A DNA stretch of 64,000 bases from Platanthera guangdongensis. Lineage: Eukaryota > Streptophyta > Magnoliopsida > Asparagales > Orchidaceae. Below, one piece after another: positions 23,158 to 35,275 of the stretch. Numbering within the stretch: position 1 is the stretch's first letter; each line of letters opens with the position of its first letter. Location: contig CM077163.1 of the NCBI GenBank assembly GCA_039583875.1, positions 229,082,646 through 229,146,645 on the forward strand, read 5' to 3'. Position numbers and translations under genes: made by a program. The notes under the pieces are model-generated. The model was not told the DNA's origin. It made no database searches and saw nothing but the letters and a program-made list of their open reading frames with translations.

Positions 23158-23623
23158 TTTCTTGAGCTACAATAATTGCAGGGGCGGCGGATGAATACAT
23201 GATAAAAGCAAGTGGGAGGCAGCTGCGCGCCTGCGCCTGCGCCCGTGATGGAGGGGATAAAGTGCTTTTTGTCATCGTCTTGCTCGGTTGTTGCGATCGA
23301 CAGAGCACAGAGGGGTCTCGGCGGATCACGTGGGCTCAACAATAATTTGATGGAATTAGTATTGGGCGCTGATATGTACTGTAGTTTTGGTTAGTAGTAC
23401 TATTTTTTTCTTAATTTTTTGGGTGTTTTGAAAATACGTTTTATACTTAATTTTTTAGGAAAAGTACTTAGGAAATACGTTCAAGTTTCATGTATTTTGT
23501 AAATAAGTCTTGTACATGTATTTTTAGGAAAAGTGCTCAACACAAAAGTTATAGATATCGATGAAATCTACAACTTTCGTGTGGAACATTTTTCCTAAAA
23601 ATGCATAATGTGTTTCCAAAATG
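23158..23623. other. Upstream region of the secreted-protein gene with a hairpin
   Basis: This is the promoter side of the minus-strand gene. No clear TATA box could be chosen. At 23522-23600 an imperfect inverted repeat (arms of about 35 bp, starting ttttaggaaaa-tg-tc-acac-aaagtt-tagat) would fold into a long hairpin. It abuts the assembly gap. Confidence 0.5.
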
Positions 23624-24123
23624 NNNNNNNNNNNNNNNNNNNNNNNNNNNNNNNNNNNNNNNNNNNNNNNNNNNNNNNNNNNNNNNNNNNNNNNNNNNNN
23701 NNNNNNNNNNNNNNNNNNNNNNNNNNNNNNNNNNNNNNNNNNNNNNNNNNNNNNNNNNNNNNNNNNNNNNNNNNNNNNNNNNNNNNNNNNNNNNNNNNNN
23801 NNNNNNNNNNNNNNNNNNNNNNNNNNNNNNNNNNNNNNNNNNNNNNNNNNNNNNNNNNNNNNNNNNNNNNNNNNNNNNNNNNNNNNNNNNNNNNNNNNNN
23901 NNNNNNNNNNNNNNNNNNNNNNNNNNNNNNNNNNNNNNNNNNNNNNNNNNNNNNNNNNNNNNNNNNNNNNNNNNNNNNNNNNNNNNNNNNNNNNNNNNNN
24001 NNNNNNNNNNNNNNNNNNNNNNNNNNNNNNNNNNNNNNNNNNNNNNNNNNNNNNNNNNNNNNNNNNNNNNNNNNNNNNNNNNNNNNNNNNNNNNNNNNNN
24101 NNNNNNNNNNNNNNNNNNNNNNN
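23624..24123. other. Assembly gap (500 N)
   Basis: Exactly 500 unknown bases, probably a nominal gap length. Any frame crossing it is meaningless. The left LTR and most of pol of the gypsy element ending at 26512 are missing from the sequence because of it. Confidence 0.99.
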
Positions 24124-24354
24124 AACAGATCTTCGTATTGGGGTTAGACCAGTCAGAATAGTGGATTCAAGGATACAGAAGCTCAGAAATAGAGAGATTC
24201 GCATGGTCAAAGTCCTTTGAATGAACTGTGGCAAACCAGAGTATACTTGGGAGCGAGAGGATGAGCTTCAGAGCAATGCAGACTACTCTTTTCTCTTCGA
24301 TACAGGTATGACTACAATTTTCGAGGACGAAAATCTTTGTTAGGAGGGGAGATT
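24124..24354 (+). pseudogene. pol: Gypsy chromovirus pol, C-terminal chromodomain fragment
   Basis: The plus strand reads VRPVRIVDSRIQKLRNREI followed by MVKVL, a stop (TGA at 24218-24220, where the family has Trp), then MNCGKPEYTWEREDEL. This is the chromodomain and tail of a chromoviral integrase. A polypurine tract (taggaggggaga) follows at about 24341-24352. The 5' part is lost in the gap. Confidence 0.75.
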
Positions 24355-26512
24355 TGTAACATCCGTAAATTGACATGCGTTTTTATTTAAAATTGTAGGG
24401 GAAGGTCGCGACGAATTTTTGATCGAGGCGGCGCGTTGACAAGGTATAATGTCACTTTTCCTTTTGATAGCGATCATTAGCTCGTTAAGTGCATAAATTT
24501 TAGTGCGTGACGTTTTTCGTTTTAGTGACGCGCGGTGTGAAAGTGAATCAATCTTCAAAGTATTAGTGTTGGGTGCCAATAGTATTTCCCCCCCCCCCTC
24601 TTCTCATGCAGTTACCAAAACCGCAAGAATTATTTAAAACCCGCAACCCTCATCTCTCGGGAAGAAACCGCAGCCGTCTCCCGAAATCAGTCGCTCGCCC
24701 GTCCGTCTCCCGCAGCGCGCAGAGCCGCGCCTCCCGCAAGCCTCTCCGGCGTCCGATTCCTCTCCGGAAACCATCTCCGACCACTCCTCCCTCCTCTACG
24801 AGCACCGGTAGACTTTCCTTTTCCTCCCTTGGCCGTGAAAGTGCCGGATCCAACCCTAACCGGTGGAAGTGAACGTTTTGGCTTCGGTGAGTTCGATTCC
24901 TTCCTTTTTCTCGCTTTCTACTTGGTTTTCCTTTGATTTGGAAACAAATCTAACCTAGGTTTTCGTTTTGGTTGCCCTATCCTAGGTTTTGGGTGTTCGT
25001 AATTCCCACGAATTTTGTGTGGAACGCGTTGGGAGCCTCAATCGCTACTAAAAGGTAAAATTGAAGTTTAACTCGTGAATGTTGTAACCCTAGCTATATA
25101 TATATTTTTATGGGTTTATCGTAGAGGGGAAAATTCTAAAATTAGGGTTACGGAAAATTTCAGGAATTTGGCGGGGTCGGGGCAACTTCTGAAGGTCTCC
25201 AACAGCCGGATTTACTTTTGGAAAAGAATATGTCGCCGCGCCGAGTATACGAGCGTCGCAGCACCACTGTAAGGAAATACGAATTTCTTTTAGATAGACA
25301 TATCAAATAATTTCCTTTTATACGCATGAGTAGGTTTCGTACAACATCATAATCATGCATAGAAAAGTGTGGCAGTAGGAAAATAATCGCGGAGACACGT
25401 ATGAGAACGCCTTCTTCCATAACCACGTTAGAAAAATCGTGAACAGTTAGTAAGTACGAAACTTCACACGTGTACGTAAGTTTGGAGATTGTCCAATTAA
25501 GAATGCGAAGATCCTTTCAAGTCGACCACGAGACAGTCAAGGGTCGCTCAGTAGTACACCAGAAAAGATATCCCATGCAGAGTAGCGTCAGACCAAAAAG
25601 GTCAGTAGCACACCAGTCTTTTCGTGCTTGGTAGAGGCGCACTACCATCCTTATAGGGCATATGGTATCCTATGAGTTACAGTCTTGGGAGTTGACTCCC
25701 CTTTGAGACAGTTAGCAGATTCGAGACCGTGTCCGCGTGGCACTAGAACAATTGAGTTCGTCAGATGGTCTCGGGTCGTCAGTTTCAGATTTTGCGCGTT
25801 AGGAGCTACTCTGCCTAGAGCCTTCCCAGTAAACGTGTAGGCTAGAAGCCACCTAGAACTCAAGTATAGACTTGACGTGAGACAGTACACTAGTTAGTGA
25901 ACGTCAGGACTGGGGTAAATGAACGGAAAGTCATGAGTTTAGAATTATAGTGTTCACCAGTAAGGATAGGAAAAGCATGCATATCATATATCATGAAAGG
26001 TTTTCAGTGCACGAGACTAGTTTTAAAGACATGCATGCATTCATATGTAAATCTATTTTAGTGTCACTAAGGGGAATTGTTTTTCTTTACTCTGACCCTT
26101 CGTGGGCAATGTTTTTCAGGTGACCCAGGTGGGAAACTTCGTCTAGGATGAGCGTCATGGTGGTGTCCGAGTGTAGTACTTTTATTATTTTTCAGTTTAC
26201 TCCATTTTCAGCATGTACTTGTATTTGTGGACAGTGTAACTCATTAATATTTTATGTATCTTGTGTCAGACTTATTTGATAGTTCAGATTTTCAGTTAAT
26301 GCAGTTTCATTTTTTTAGTGGCTCTGTGAATCCAGACATCAGGTATGTGGTTAACCTTAGTTTAATTTTTACTCCCGCTGTAAGTATTAAATCTGTTTAG
26401 TTTGTACTTTTATTACCTGCTGCTACTAGTTTTAATACTGCTTCCTAGTTTTCTTTATATCGCTGACCCGGCCGGACGGCTGATTTCTGTAATACTGGGA
26501 AGGGGTGTTACA
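24355..26512 (+). repeat. 3' LTR of a gypsy chromovirus
   Basis: It starts TGTAACATCCG directly after the polypurine tract and ends GGGGTGTTACA, 2158 bp. It is related to the solo LTR at 28518-32443 (same start, same gctgatttctgt / gctgatttgttg end region). On its right it abuts an RTE LINE, so the element appears inserted in that LINE. The matching left LTR is not in the window. Confidence 0.8.
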
Positions 26513-27135
26513 GGGTGATCAAGATATTTCCCGTAGTGAATGTTTTAAAAATCTTGGATCGATAGTTCAAAAAGACGGAGGTATTGATAAAGATGTGACA
26601 CACAAAATACAAGCAGGTTGGTTGAAGTGGAGAGGCGCATCAAGGATCTTGTGTGATCGTAAAGTACCATTAAAACTTAAGGGCAAGTTCTACCGTACTG
26701 CGATAGACCAGTGATGCTCTATGGCTCTGAGTGTTGGACAGTGAATTGTGTACATGAGCAAAAAATGGGAGTTCTAGAGATAAGAAGCATAGGTGGATGT
26801 GTGGACACACGAGACTGGACAGAATTGGGAATGAATGTATCATGGATAAGACAAGAGTAACACCAATTGCAGAGAAGATGCAAGAAGCTGACTAAGATGG
26901 TTTGGACACGTGCAAAGGAGACTATTAGAGGCACCTGTTAGGCGTTGTGAGAGTCTAATCACTAGGCACGTTAAACAAGGGAGGTGTAGACCAATAAAGA
27001 CTTGAAATGACACTATAAGAAAAGACATGATGTACTTATGCTTTAGTGAGATTATGACAAAAGATGTGGCACAATGACGACAAAAGATCCATACAGCTGA
27101 CCCCACTGTAGTGGGATAAAGGCTTGAGTGTTGTT
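26513..27135 (+). mobile_element. RTE-type LINE, 3' end
   Basis: The first 67 codons are the C-terminal part of an RTE reverse transcriptase protein (FKNLGSIVQKDGGIDKDVTH, GWLKWRGASRILCDRKVPL, KLKGKFYRTAI), followed by broken frames with further motifs of the same region. The tail ends gggataaaggcttgagtgttgttgttt, the usual RTE terminus. The 5' side is cut off by the chromovirus LTR. Confidence 0.85.
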
Positions 27136-28066
27136 GTTTATGGTGTAATGGAGAGGAACATCATGTTAATCTCGACCATCAGATTTTTGTTCAAATTAAA
27201 TATTTTTTAAATAAAATAAATTAATTATTTACTTAAAGAAAGTTTAAATAAAAATATCAAACTACTCATTTAACAAATATGGTGAAATTTAAATCTGAGA
27301 TAGTTTTCCACAAGTACTATTTACCAACTGCAATAAATAAATTTTATAAAAAAATGTAATAAATTTCTAAATGTATGTACGAGTGAAATTGCACAAGATG
27401 CGTACAAGATGTGTGTAGTATTAATATTATTGTCGTTTTCTCACATTGTCTATAAGTGATGCGGGATATCAAGTATATTGTAACGGCCGCACAGATCATA
27501 ATCCAACATCCGTCATTTCAAAGCCAAACTGACATACGAAACCTCGCTCTAGATACCTCATTATGTTTTTTTTCCTCTAAATATCTCGCTAAGTTTCTAT
27601 CTCTGAAATTTCTTTATCTAGAAACTCACTAAGATGTTGTGGTGGTGGAATCCTGTTTGATTTTGCAGACGGGGTGCAGAAATTAGAGAAAGGGAGGGGG
27701 AAGAAAGAAGGAATAAAAGAAAAAAAATTCAACCGCTTGGGTTCACTTAATAGATCTTACTTCAAAGATACTCAATATTAGGTCTTAAATAGGCTTATAT
27801 AGTGCCTTGTAACTTGAAAGGGCAAATGGTAAATGATGCAAGTTAAAATTAGATTTTTGAGAAAATATGATATTCTTAGGCGTTCTATTTTAAACTGATG
27901 TAGGACGAGCGGCCAAAATTGAGTTTTACACGCGAAATCAAACTCGTCGTTAAAAACTTTAAGAAATTTGTTAATTTTATCTGATGTGAGCTCTCACGTA
28001 TTTTACTCATCGAATTTTCCACAAGACTAATACATCGACAAGGAATCCAGAAATAAATAATTTATG
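27136..28066. other. AT-rich DNA without genes
   Basis: No open frame with coding character, no repeat structure recognised. Confidence 0.6.
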
Positions 28067-28070
28067 AATA

Positions 28071-28416
28071 CAACAACAATACTCAAGCCATTATCTCAAT
28101 ATAGTGGAGTCGGTTAAATGAATCCGTTGTCGCCATTGTGCCCTATCATTAGTCATAATCTCACTAATGCCTAAGTACACCCTGTCTTTTTATAGTTTCT
28201 TTCCAAGTCTTTATTGGTCTACCCTCTACCGTTTAACATGCCTAGTGACTATACTCTCACAACGCCTAAGAGGTGCCTCTAATGGTCTCTTTTGTACGTG
28301 TCCAAACCATCCTAATCGAGCTTCTCGCATCTTCTAGGCAATTGGTGTCACTCTTGTCTTATCCTTGATACATTCATTCCTAAATTTATCCAGTTTCGTG
28401 TGTCCATTCCTAATAC
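28071..28416 (-). mobile_element. 5'-truncated RTE LINE copy with target duplication
   Basis: On the minus strand it reads the RTE 3' end, terminating in the (TTG)n tail seen here as caacaacaat. It is flanked by ataatttatgaata at 28057-28070 and again at 28417-28430, a 14-bp target duplication. Confidence 0.82.
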
Positions 28417-28545
28417 ATAATTTATGAATAACAGTAATAGAATAGCGTGAACGCAAAGCAAACTCAAAGTTACTTAAATGGATGAAATAAATTTAAACTA
28501 ATAAAATAGAGCAAGGATGTAACATCCATAATTTTATTACGAAAA

Positions 28546-28717
28546 CAACAACAATAACACTCAAGCTTTTATCCCACTATAGTGGGGTCGGCTATATGGA
28601 TCCTTTGTCGCCAATGTGCCATATCTTGTCATAATCTCATTAATGCCTAAGTACACCATGTCTTTCCTTATAGTTTCATTCCAAGTCTTTATTGGTCTAG
28701 CACTCCCTCATTTAACC
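28546..28717 (-). mobile_element. Short RTE LINE 3' fragment nested in the solo LTR
   Basis: Minus-strand RTE terminus (aacaacaataacactcaagc on the plus strand), flanked by an 18-bp imperfect duplication: ataattttattacgaaaa at 28528-28545 and atgattttattacaaaaa at 28718-28735. Confidence 0.83.
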
Positions 28718-29101
28718 ATGATTTTATTACAAAAATTTAATTTAAATTGCAGTGCCCGATTGTGAGCGAAATTGATCGAGGTAGTTCCTTGTCAAGGTAC
28801 AAACTTCTTTTTTTAATTATTGGTCGCATGTTAGATAAATAAATTTCAATTACTAGAATACATTAGACGCATTTTAGTATTTGCGCGTTGGCATAGCGTG
28901 TAAATTCTTAGTGTTGGGGGTGAGATGGCAATCTTGTAATAAATTAGAAATGCTTAATTCACTAAATTAAAATCAATAGCCGATTTTCCTTTTCTTCCCA
29001 TCGATTTACATAATAACCGCACAAGCACCCCTTACCTCTCCATTAAATCCCCCACAAACCCTTGCGTTTTCTTTTATTTCCCGTAGGCGCTCAGTTGTAG
29101 G

Positions 29102-29595
29102 CAGCCTTGCACAAAAAGACTGTCGGGCCAGTCCGGGACCGGTCTTTTAAAAGACCGGTATTTTGGGCGACCGGTCCCGGACCGGCCCCGCTCAAACCAG
29201 TCCCGGTCCGGGACCGGTTTTCCTTCTCTGGAGGAGGACCGGCTGGGACTGGAGGACCAGTTCAAGCCGGTCCCGGACCGGTCTTTTTTACAGGTCTTTT
29301 GTCCGGTCTTTTACTAAAATGACTAAAACTGACCGGTCTTTTACTAAAATTACTAAAATGACCGATCTTTTACCAGTCTTTTGACCGGTCTAGATCCAGA
29401 ACCGGCATTTTATCGGTCTCGGTCTCAGATCGGTCTTTTACCGGTCCCAGTCCGGGACCGGTCTTTGATGAAAAAAGAGGGACCCCTGGGACCGGTCCGG
29501 GACCGGACCGGTCCTAACCGGGACCGGTCCCTAGCCGGTCCTAACCGGTCCGGTCCCAACCGGACCGGTTAGGACCGATTTTTTGTGCACCCCTG
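29102..29595. mobile_element. Non-autonomous hAT-type element built of ACCGGTCC palindromic motifs
   Basis: The ends are CAGCCTTGCACAAAAA and the complement of TTTTTTGTGCACCCCTG, flanked by the perfect 8-bp duplication GTTGTAGG (29094-29101 and 29596-29603), which indicates the hAT superfamily. The 494-bp interior is almost entirely variants of the words ccggtcccggaccgg and accggtcttttac, so it can pair with itself in many registers. It has no coding potential, and open frames there are by-products of the repeat. Confidence 0.85.
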
Positions 29596-29984
29596 GTTGT
29601 AGGGAGAGTGGGAGACATTGGTGTCATCTTTTTCTCCTGACTGAGAGTTCGCAGAGTTGCAGACTAGGCAAGATCGAGCTCTCCTTCGTCGATCCAAGAC
29701 ACATACTACCTTTTCCATCTCTGGCGAGTTCGATGACCCTTCCTCGTTAGCCCTAAGGATCGACGACATCTAGCATCGATCTCGCTTAGGGTTCCACTGC
29801 TTCTGACAGGTAAGCAGTGTTGCTTGGCCCTAACCGACTCCTTCCTATGTCAAGATGTGGTTTCTAGTTAGTAAATGTTATTGTTCCTCCTGCTACCCAG
29901 CCGAGACCAAAACCCTAGTCAGGACATTTGATTTTTTTGTGGCTTTCGACTCCAATCAAAAGGTCGGCTATCACCTTATGTTAT

Positions 29985-30429
29985 TAAAGGCGCGCCTCAG
30001 GCGCTCCTAAGGCTCCAGGCACACCAGGCTCAGAGGTTTGCGCCTCCGTGTGCCTTTAGAGTATAAAAGACGCACTTGAATGTGATTTTTGTTATAAATT
30101 TCTTTCTTCAAAAATTAAGAAAAAAATAATGTAAGAACTCAATAATTTTTTATTGATTTAGTGTTCGTGAAGGATAATTATGTGATGAGACTTAGATATG
30201 ATGCAAGTGATCACATTGATTTTATTTTTTAAGAGATACAAACGATAGTAAAAAATGATTAATTGGTAAACTAGATGAAAAATTTGATCGAGAAACTGAA
30301 ATGATGTTTGATGCTGATTATTTAAAATGGATGTGGTTGTGCCTTGCCTTCGCCAGGCGCGAGCCCGCGCCTTGAGCCTTGTGCCTAGGCTCCAAGACCT
30401 CTTTGCTCCTTGGTGCACCTGTGCCTTTA
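29985..30429. mobile_element. Inverted-repeat element with AAAGGCGC termini
   Basis: The left end aaaggcgcgcctcaggcgc and the complement of the right end (aaaggcacaggtgcacc) form imperfect inverted repeats extending into GC-rich subterminal words (ctccaaggctc, ggcgcgggctcgcgcc), with an AT-rich middle. A clean target duplication was not found, so superfamily and exact edges are open. Confidence 0.5.
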
Positions 30430-31842
30430 TTAACTAATGTAGCACCTCCCTCTCGACCTGTAAGATATTAAACTCCCTCTTTCATGTTTCTTTGATTTCT
30501 TTTGTTAGTAAGCGTGGAAAATCAGTCACATTGCTCTTCTTTGGTTCAAGATTTGTAGACCCTGATTCTCGTTTGTTGATACGTCAAATTCATTGTGGTT
30601 CCTACGTTGGGAAAGAGGTAAAGGCCCCCTTGTTCCTCCTTTGAGTCGTTCTTTTCATTCATGTTTAGCACATGCTATATTGTGAGATACCTGTCAAAAT
30701 ATTAGGTACGAAGAAGAATACAACTATGCAGAATCCAGCAGAAGCCAGACAGGCATGCCGCTGCATCTTGTGTACGAGCGCCGCAATAACACGGTAAGAA
30801 AGTCTTATTCTTTTTGGTTAAACGCACCAGATAGTTTGCATATAAGATGTCCATTGTTCAAAAAATCCTTACAATATTATGAACCTGCAGTTATTATTGG
30901 AAAGCTTTAACTCGACAAATATCTCATTGATACGTAGTTTATAAGCAATATTTAAATTTCCCAATAGCTAGACCTCCAAAATTCTGGAAATTACAAAACT
31001 TATGCACGAGTATATATTTACGAAATGGGTAATACCAAACTTATGAAAATAAGTCTAATTGTGTAACTAAAATAATGTAACACACAAAATACGCAGATGG
31101 TTTCATAAGCAGAGTAGCACTATATGGAGTATGATTAGTAGACGACTGAGATCTTCTCTCATGTTAGATAGAGGTGCACTATCTTGCTCGTTAGATATAG
31201 TGTACAGTACAAGCCTAGATTATTGGGGTCGCGATACCGCTTTTTTGGAGAATAGTATATTTGAGTCCGTGTTCGTGAGACACTAGAACACCTGAGTTTG
31301 TTAGTAGGACTCAGATCGTTAGACTAGAATTGCGTATTAGAACCTATCGTGCTTAGAATTTTAAGGACAAATGTGAGTCACCTAGAACTCAAGTATAAAC
31401 CGAAGCTTAGTGAATCTTTTAGTCAATCAACTATAGGAACTTGAATAAATATGTTTAACATGTGTAAAATAAAACAAATATTTATATTGTCAGTATTACT
31501 TTAGCAAAACATGCATAATACACTTACATATAGTTTTTTATAGTATTAAAACTTATTTTAAAAGCGTGCATATATAGCTTTTCAATTATTTGTGTCACTA
31601 GGAGAAATAGTTTTTCTTATTTTCTCATTGAGCTGACCAATTTTCGGGCTTGTTTTTACAGGGGACTCAGGTAGAAAGTTGCGCCCAGAATGAGCTTATA
31701 TGTGGTGTCCTTAATATAGTTTGTTTTTCATTCAGTTGTCTTTCTTTTCTATTGTACTACTCTTTTTCATGAACACTGTGTAGCTCATTTGTTTGTAACT
31801 TTCCATGTATCAAACATTATATAGTACTTCAGATGTACAATT

Positions 31843-32226
31843 AGGGGTGCAAACGAGTCGAGCTCGAGTCGAGCTTGGTAAAATTTCCTAGCTCGAGCTC
31901 GAGCTTTTCATTTCGAGCTCGAGCTCGACGAGCTCATTTATCCCAGCTCGAGCTCGAGCTCCATGCCAAGTTATCGAGCTCGAGCTCGAGAGCTTTTTAG
32001 CTCATGACCTTTATTTTCTTTTCTTTTTTATTTTTTTAAATGTATAAATAAAAAGCTCGCGAGCTCATGAACAACACTAGATGAGCTCGAGCTCGTCTCG
32101 TAATCGAGCTCGAACTCGAGCTCAATAGGCTCAAGCTCGAGTCGAGCTTTTTTCGAGCCGGCTCATCGAACTTTCGAGCCGGCTCATCGAACTTTCGAGC
32201 CGGCTCAACTCAACTTGCACCCCTAC
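31843..32226. mobile_element. Non-autonomous hAT-type element built of GAGCTCGAG palindromic motifs
   Basis: Termini AGGGGTGCAA and TTGCACCCCTAC are inverted and flanked by the perfect 8-bp duplication GTACAATT (31835-31842 and 32227-32234). The 384-bp interior is dominated by overlapping agctcgagctcgagc palindromes at the left, and near the right end by three copies of tcgagccggctcatcgaact or a close variant. No coding potential. Confidence 0.87.
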
Positions 32227-32448
32227 GTACAATTCACTTTATCTATCTAGTTGGCTCTTTGAATTCAGTTTGATGAAGTACGTTTTTACCCTGTTGCATT
32301 TTCTACTTCCGTTGTAAGTTTATTGTCAGCAATTTTCATTTATGTCTGCTAGATATCAGTTTTATTATCGTGGCTTAGTTTACTGCTTATCGCGGGCCCG
32401 ACCGGACTGCTGATTTGTTGTTAAACTAGGTTGGTGTGTTACAAAGGA

Positions 32449-33181
32449 TACGTCAAGGATATAACAGAGGTCGCAGTCCGTCCCAAGTCTGTATCGTCAA
32501 GGGAAAAAAACCGCCTAAGGGTTGATCTAACTTCAAATGAATAGTTGGAGTGGGGAGTGGTGGTTTACAACTACATAGGAGTTCAGGTCGTCGAATTAGG
32601 GCATCCTGGTCGACGACGACCCGACGTTTTAAATCGAGCTGGGAACGGGCGGAGCGGGCACGACTTTGTTCACTGGAGTTTTGATTGAGGACGACGAAGA
32701 CGAGGATGGAATCCAAGGTAGCTTCCGTCGATGCAGGCGTCGGAGGTCGTATCGCATCCACCTTCAGAGATGTCAGTGGGCTAAAATAGGGAGAAGTGAC
32801 CGGCAAGGCAAAGAATGATTTAGGTCATCCCTTGGTGTCCGGTTCTCTTCGTAGCTTTCTTCTTCAAGGAGGGTTTTATACATAGGGTAATCTTGCCTCT
32901 TCTTCACGGTGCGCGAGAAAGAAATACATGAAATGAAATAAATAAATGCATAATGAAAAAACTATGATGCGTCAGAAGACACATCTGTAAATAACCAAAC
33001 GAGCCCAAAATACAAATGCAAAAATAAGATAGGGACGATGGAGTGCGTGGTGCCCATACGCACTATTGGCCAACGTCCACCATCTTATTAGGATCTGTGT
33101 CCTTGCCTCCTGGTCCCGACGTTAATATGTGTACCACACACAAGGGCGCCCCTCGCCCTACTCTGTATCAGTAATAATGTC
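32449..33181. other. Unassigned segment between a solo LTR and the large gypsy element
   Basis: A 117-codon minus-strand frame (32806-32453) has no recognisable domain. The segment may be the far side of the copia-derived sequence into which the large gypsy element inserted, because ATGTC occurs at 33177-33181 and again at 61154-61158, but I see no reverse transcriptase or copia LTR here. Confidence 0.4.
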
Positions 33182-35093
33182 TGTCACAACCCGCATTTTC
33201 TCATTAATAAATAAATAAATCAGAGCACAAGAAAACTACGAGCTGTGATGCCACGTCAAGCAGGGGATAACTGCTGACGCTCAGGCGACACTCTAATTCT
33301 TCAAATCATAAGTTAAAATGAATAGAAAACTGATTTTTTTGATTAATTGGCCGTATCCCTCGGCTCAGTGGATCAAATAGTTCACGGTTTGAAAACAATT
33401 TTTATACGTAGCGGAAAAATACTTCATTTATGTTTAACATCCTAAAAGAGCGCATAAGTGTCCTAAGAAGACAACTTACATTATGCAAGACCCTAGATTT
33501 CAATTTATAATATTTATAAAGAAAATCATCTTTTTTACGCATTTGGAAAATAATGATTGAGCTTTTATAAAACATGCTGATCATGCAATACATATAGTAG
33601 TTCTTTATAGGTTTTAAAGTAACTAGCAACCTAGCATAAAACATTCCCAGAGAGCAAGTGAAACTACCATAAAACAGGTAAACTAGCAGCTAAGCAAAGT
33701 CTTAATTTCACAAAGGAAAATCACCAACGGGCGTCAACAACCTGACACGAACCCGCTGGCGAGCATGTATGTCTGTACTACTACAAGGCAAAAGAACTAC
33801 CTCAACAAGTGAGGGAAAACACTGCCACAACGCAGTCCACAGGGAAACTCCTGAAACTAGCCGCACAGCCGGCTACAGACCTGAACTTGAGGCATTCAAA
33901 AGAAGAACACCTCAGCAAGAAGTAATGAAACATGAGGCAAAGAAACATCAGATAATAATCGAATGAAAAGAGCAGAAAGAAAAAGGGTTACCAACCCTGC
34001 AAGAGAGATGCTGAAAATCTCAGCTAAAGGATCCAAAAAGGGACAAAATGTAAGTAAAACAATAAGTAAAGTGAGAGAAATGCAACAAGTACTATAACGT
34101 ACCAAACTCCGCCCAAGCCTGCAGAGACAAAAAGGGCACCAATATGCATCAAAAGAACAGTATGAAAGGAACTAACAGTCCTAAACTTGTAAATCGTTAG
34201 CACTGGCACAAATCCCAAACCTGTGTCGGAGACTAAGAACAGTCACAACCGAACAACCAGGTCCAGGTGTCTCAAGAGTACTAAAGGGGCCGCCACAGGG
34301 TCCACACACATAGAGTTCCAACCTCTTACAGGAACCCAAAATGTCCAAAGGAGGGAATGGTGGTGGCCACGACTCAAACTCCCCTGGTACCATACTCCTT
34401 CAGAAACCCAGCTACCACATGCTAAGGATCTACGATTCGGCACCAAAACTAGCCGACAACACCACTTAAAACTACCAAGTTCTACAACCAAAACCCGCCG
34501 AATTATTTCCCTCTACCCGCCGAACTATTTTCCCCTACCCGCCGAATTATTTCCCCCTACCCGCCGAATACAACTAAAATAAATTCCGATAACTTCCTAG
34601 TTTAGGCCGATTACAAGCCCTAAACTAGGAATATTCCTATCTCACCTATTCTACGACAAAGAGAAAAGAAAAAAAAGCAAAAATACAACTCATGGAGGCG
34701 CGCAAGAGGGGAGAAACCCACTTGCCTCAAATCGACCTTGAAAACGTCACCCAAAATACTCCACCACGTAGATCCGTCCAAAAGGGACACGCGGAGACGA
34801 GATCTACGAAAAAACGGACAACCGGGGTTAGGGCCGAAAAAAAAACCATGGCGAAACGGTCACCGAAACGGGAAAAACTTACCGCAATCTCGAAGCTCTC
34901 GCCGATAGCTTTCCAACGCCGCGATCGGATCGAAATTCCGTCCACCGGATCGGCGGTGGCGGCCGCCGGAAGATTTGCGAACGGAAGGGTTCCGCACTCC
35001 GCAAAAAAATTCGCACAGGAAGGGGGGGGCTGATCGGGGGAAGAAGAAGCTGCTGGTTCTATTCTTTATCTTATATATATATATATAAATTAA

Positions 35094-35124
<31 letters not shown>

Positions 35125-35264
35125 TTTATATAAAACTAACACACTAACACAACTGTTCGGTGAGAATGATTCTCACCGAACTTGAATTCGGTGAGAATCA
35201 TTCTCACCGAATTCTTTTCTTTTTTTTTTTATTTATTTTATTTTATATTATTTATTTATATATA
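33182..35264 (-). repeat. 3' LTR of the gypsy chromovirus, distal part
   Basis: Aligns base for base (with scattered differences) with 57345 to about 59360, starting tgtcacaacccgcatttt. It is cut at 35264/35265 by the Helitron and resumes at 51237. Confidence 0.88.
35156..35213. repeat. Pair of adjacent 25-bp palindromes
   Basis: 35156-35180 (ttcggtgagaat, g, attctcaccgaa) and 35187-35211 (the same with the centre base exchanged) are each near-perfect palindromes and are complements of one another. In the partner LTR the site has only one degraded half (attcggtgagatgattctcc near 59261). It lies about 50 bp from the Helitron insertion point. Confidence 0.85.
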
Positions 35265-35275
35265 CGAGCATCTTC

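Larger units (their letters stand above)
28518..32443 (+). mobile_element. Solo LTR of a gypsy chromovirus, enlarged by nested insertions
   Basis: It starts TGTAACATCC and ends GGTGTGTTACA, with AAGGA on both sides (28513-28517 and 32444-32448). The termini and several interior blocks match the LTR at 24355-26512. No internal retroelement region or second LTR adjoins it, so it is a solo LTR left by LTR-LTR recombination. Nested within are an RTE tail (28546-28717), two hAT-type elements (29102-29595, 31843-32226) and a third inverted-repeat element (29985-30429). Confidence 0.85.

Noticed and set aside
23524..24234. Long frames spanning the run of N
   Set aside because: The unknown bases create artificial open frames, so nothing can be inferred across the gap.
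29074..29572. Several Arg/Gly/Pro-rich frames near the ACCGG repeats
   Set aside because: By-products of the palindromic repeat in a hAT-type element.
32453..32806. 117-codon minus-strand frame
   Set aside because: No start context or domain that I can support; kept only as part of an unassigned segment.
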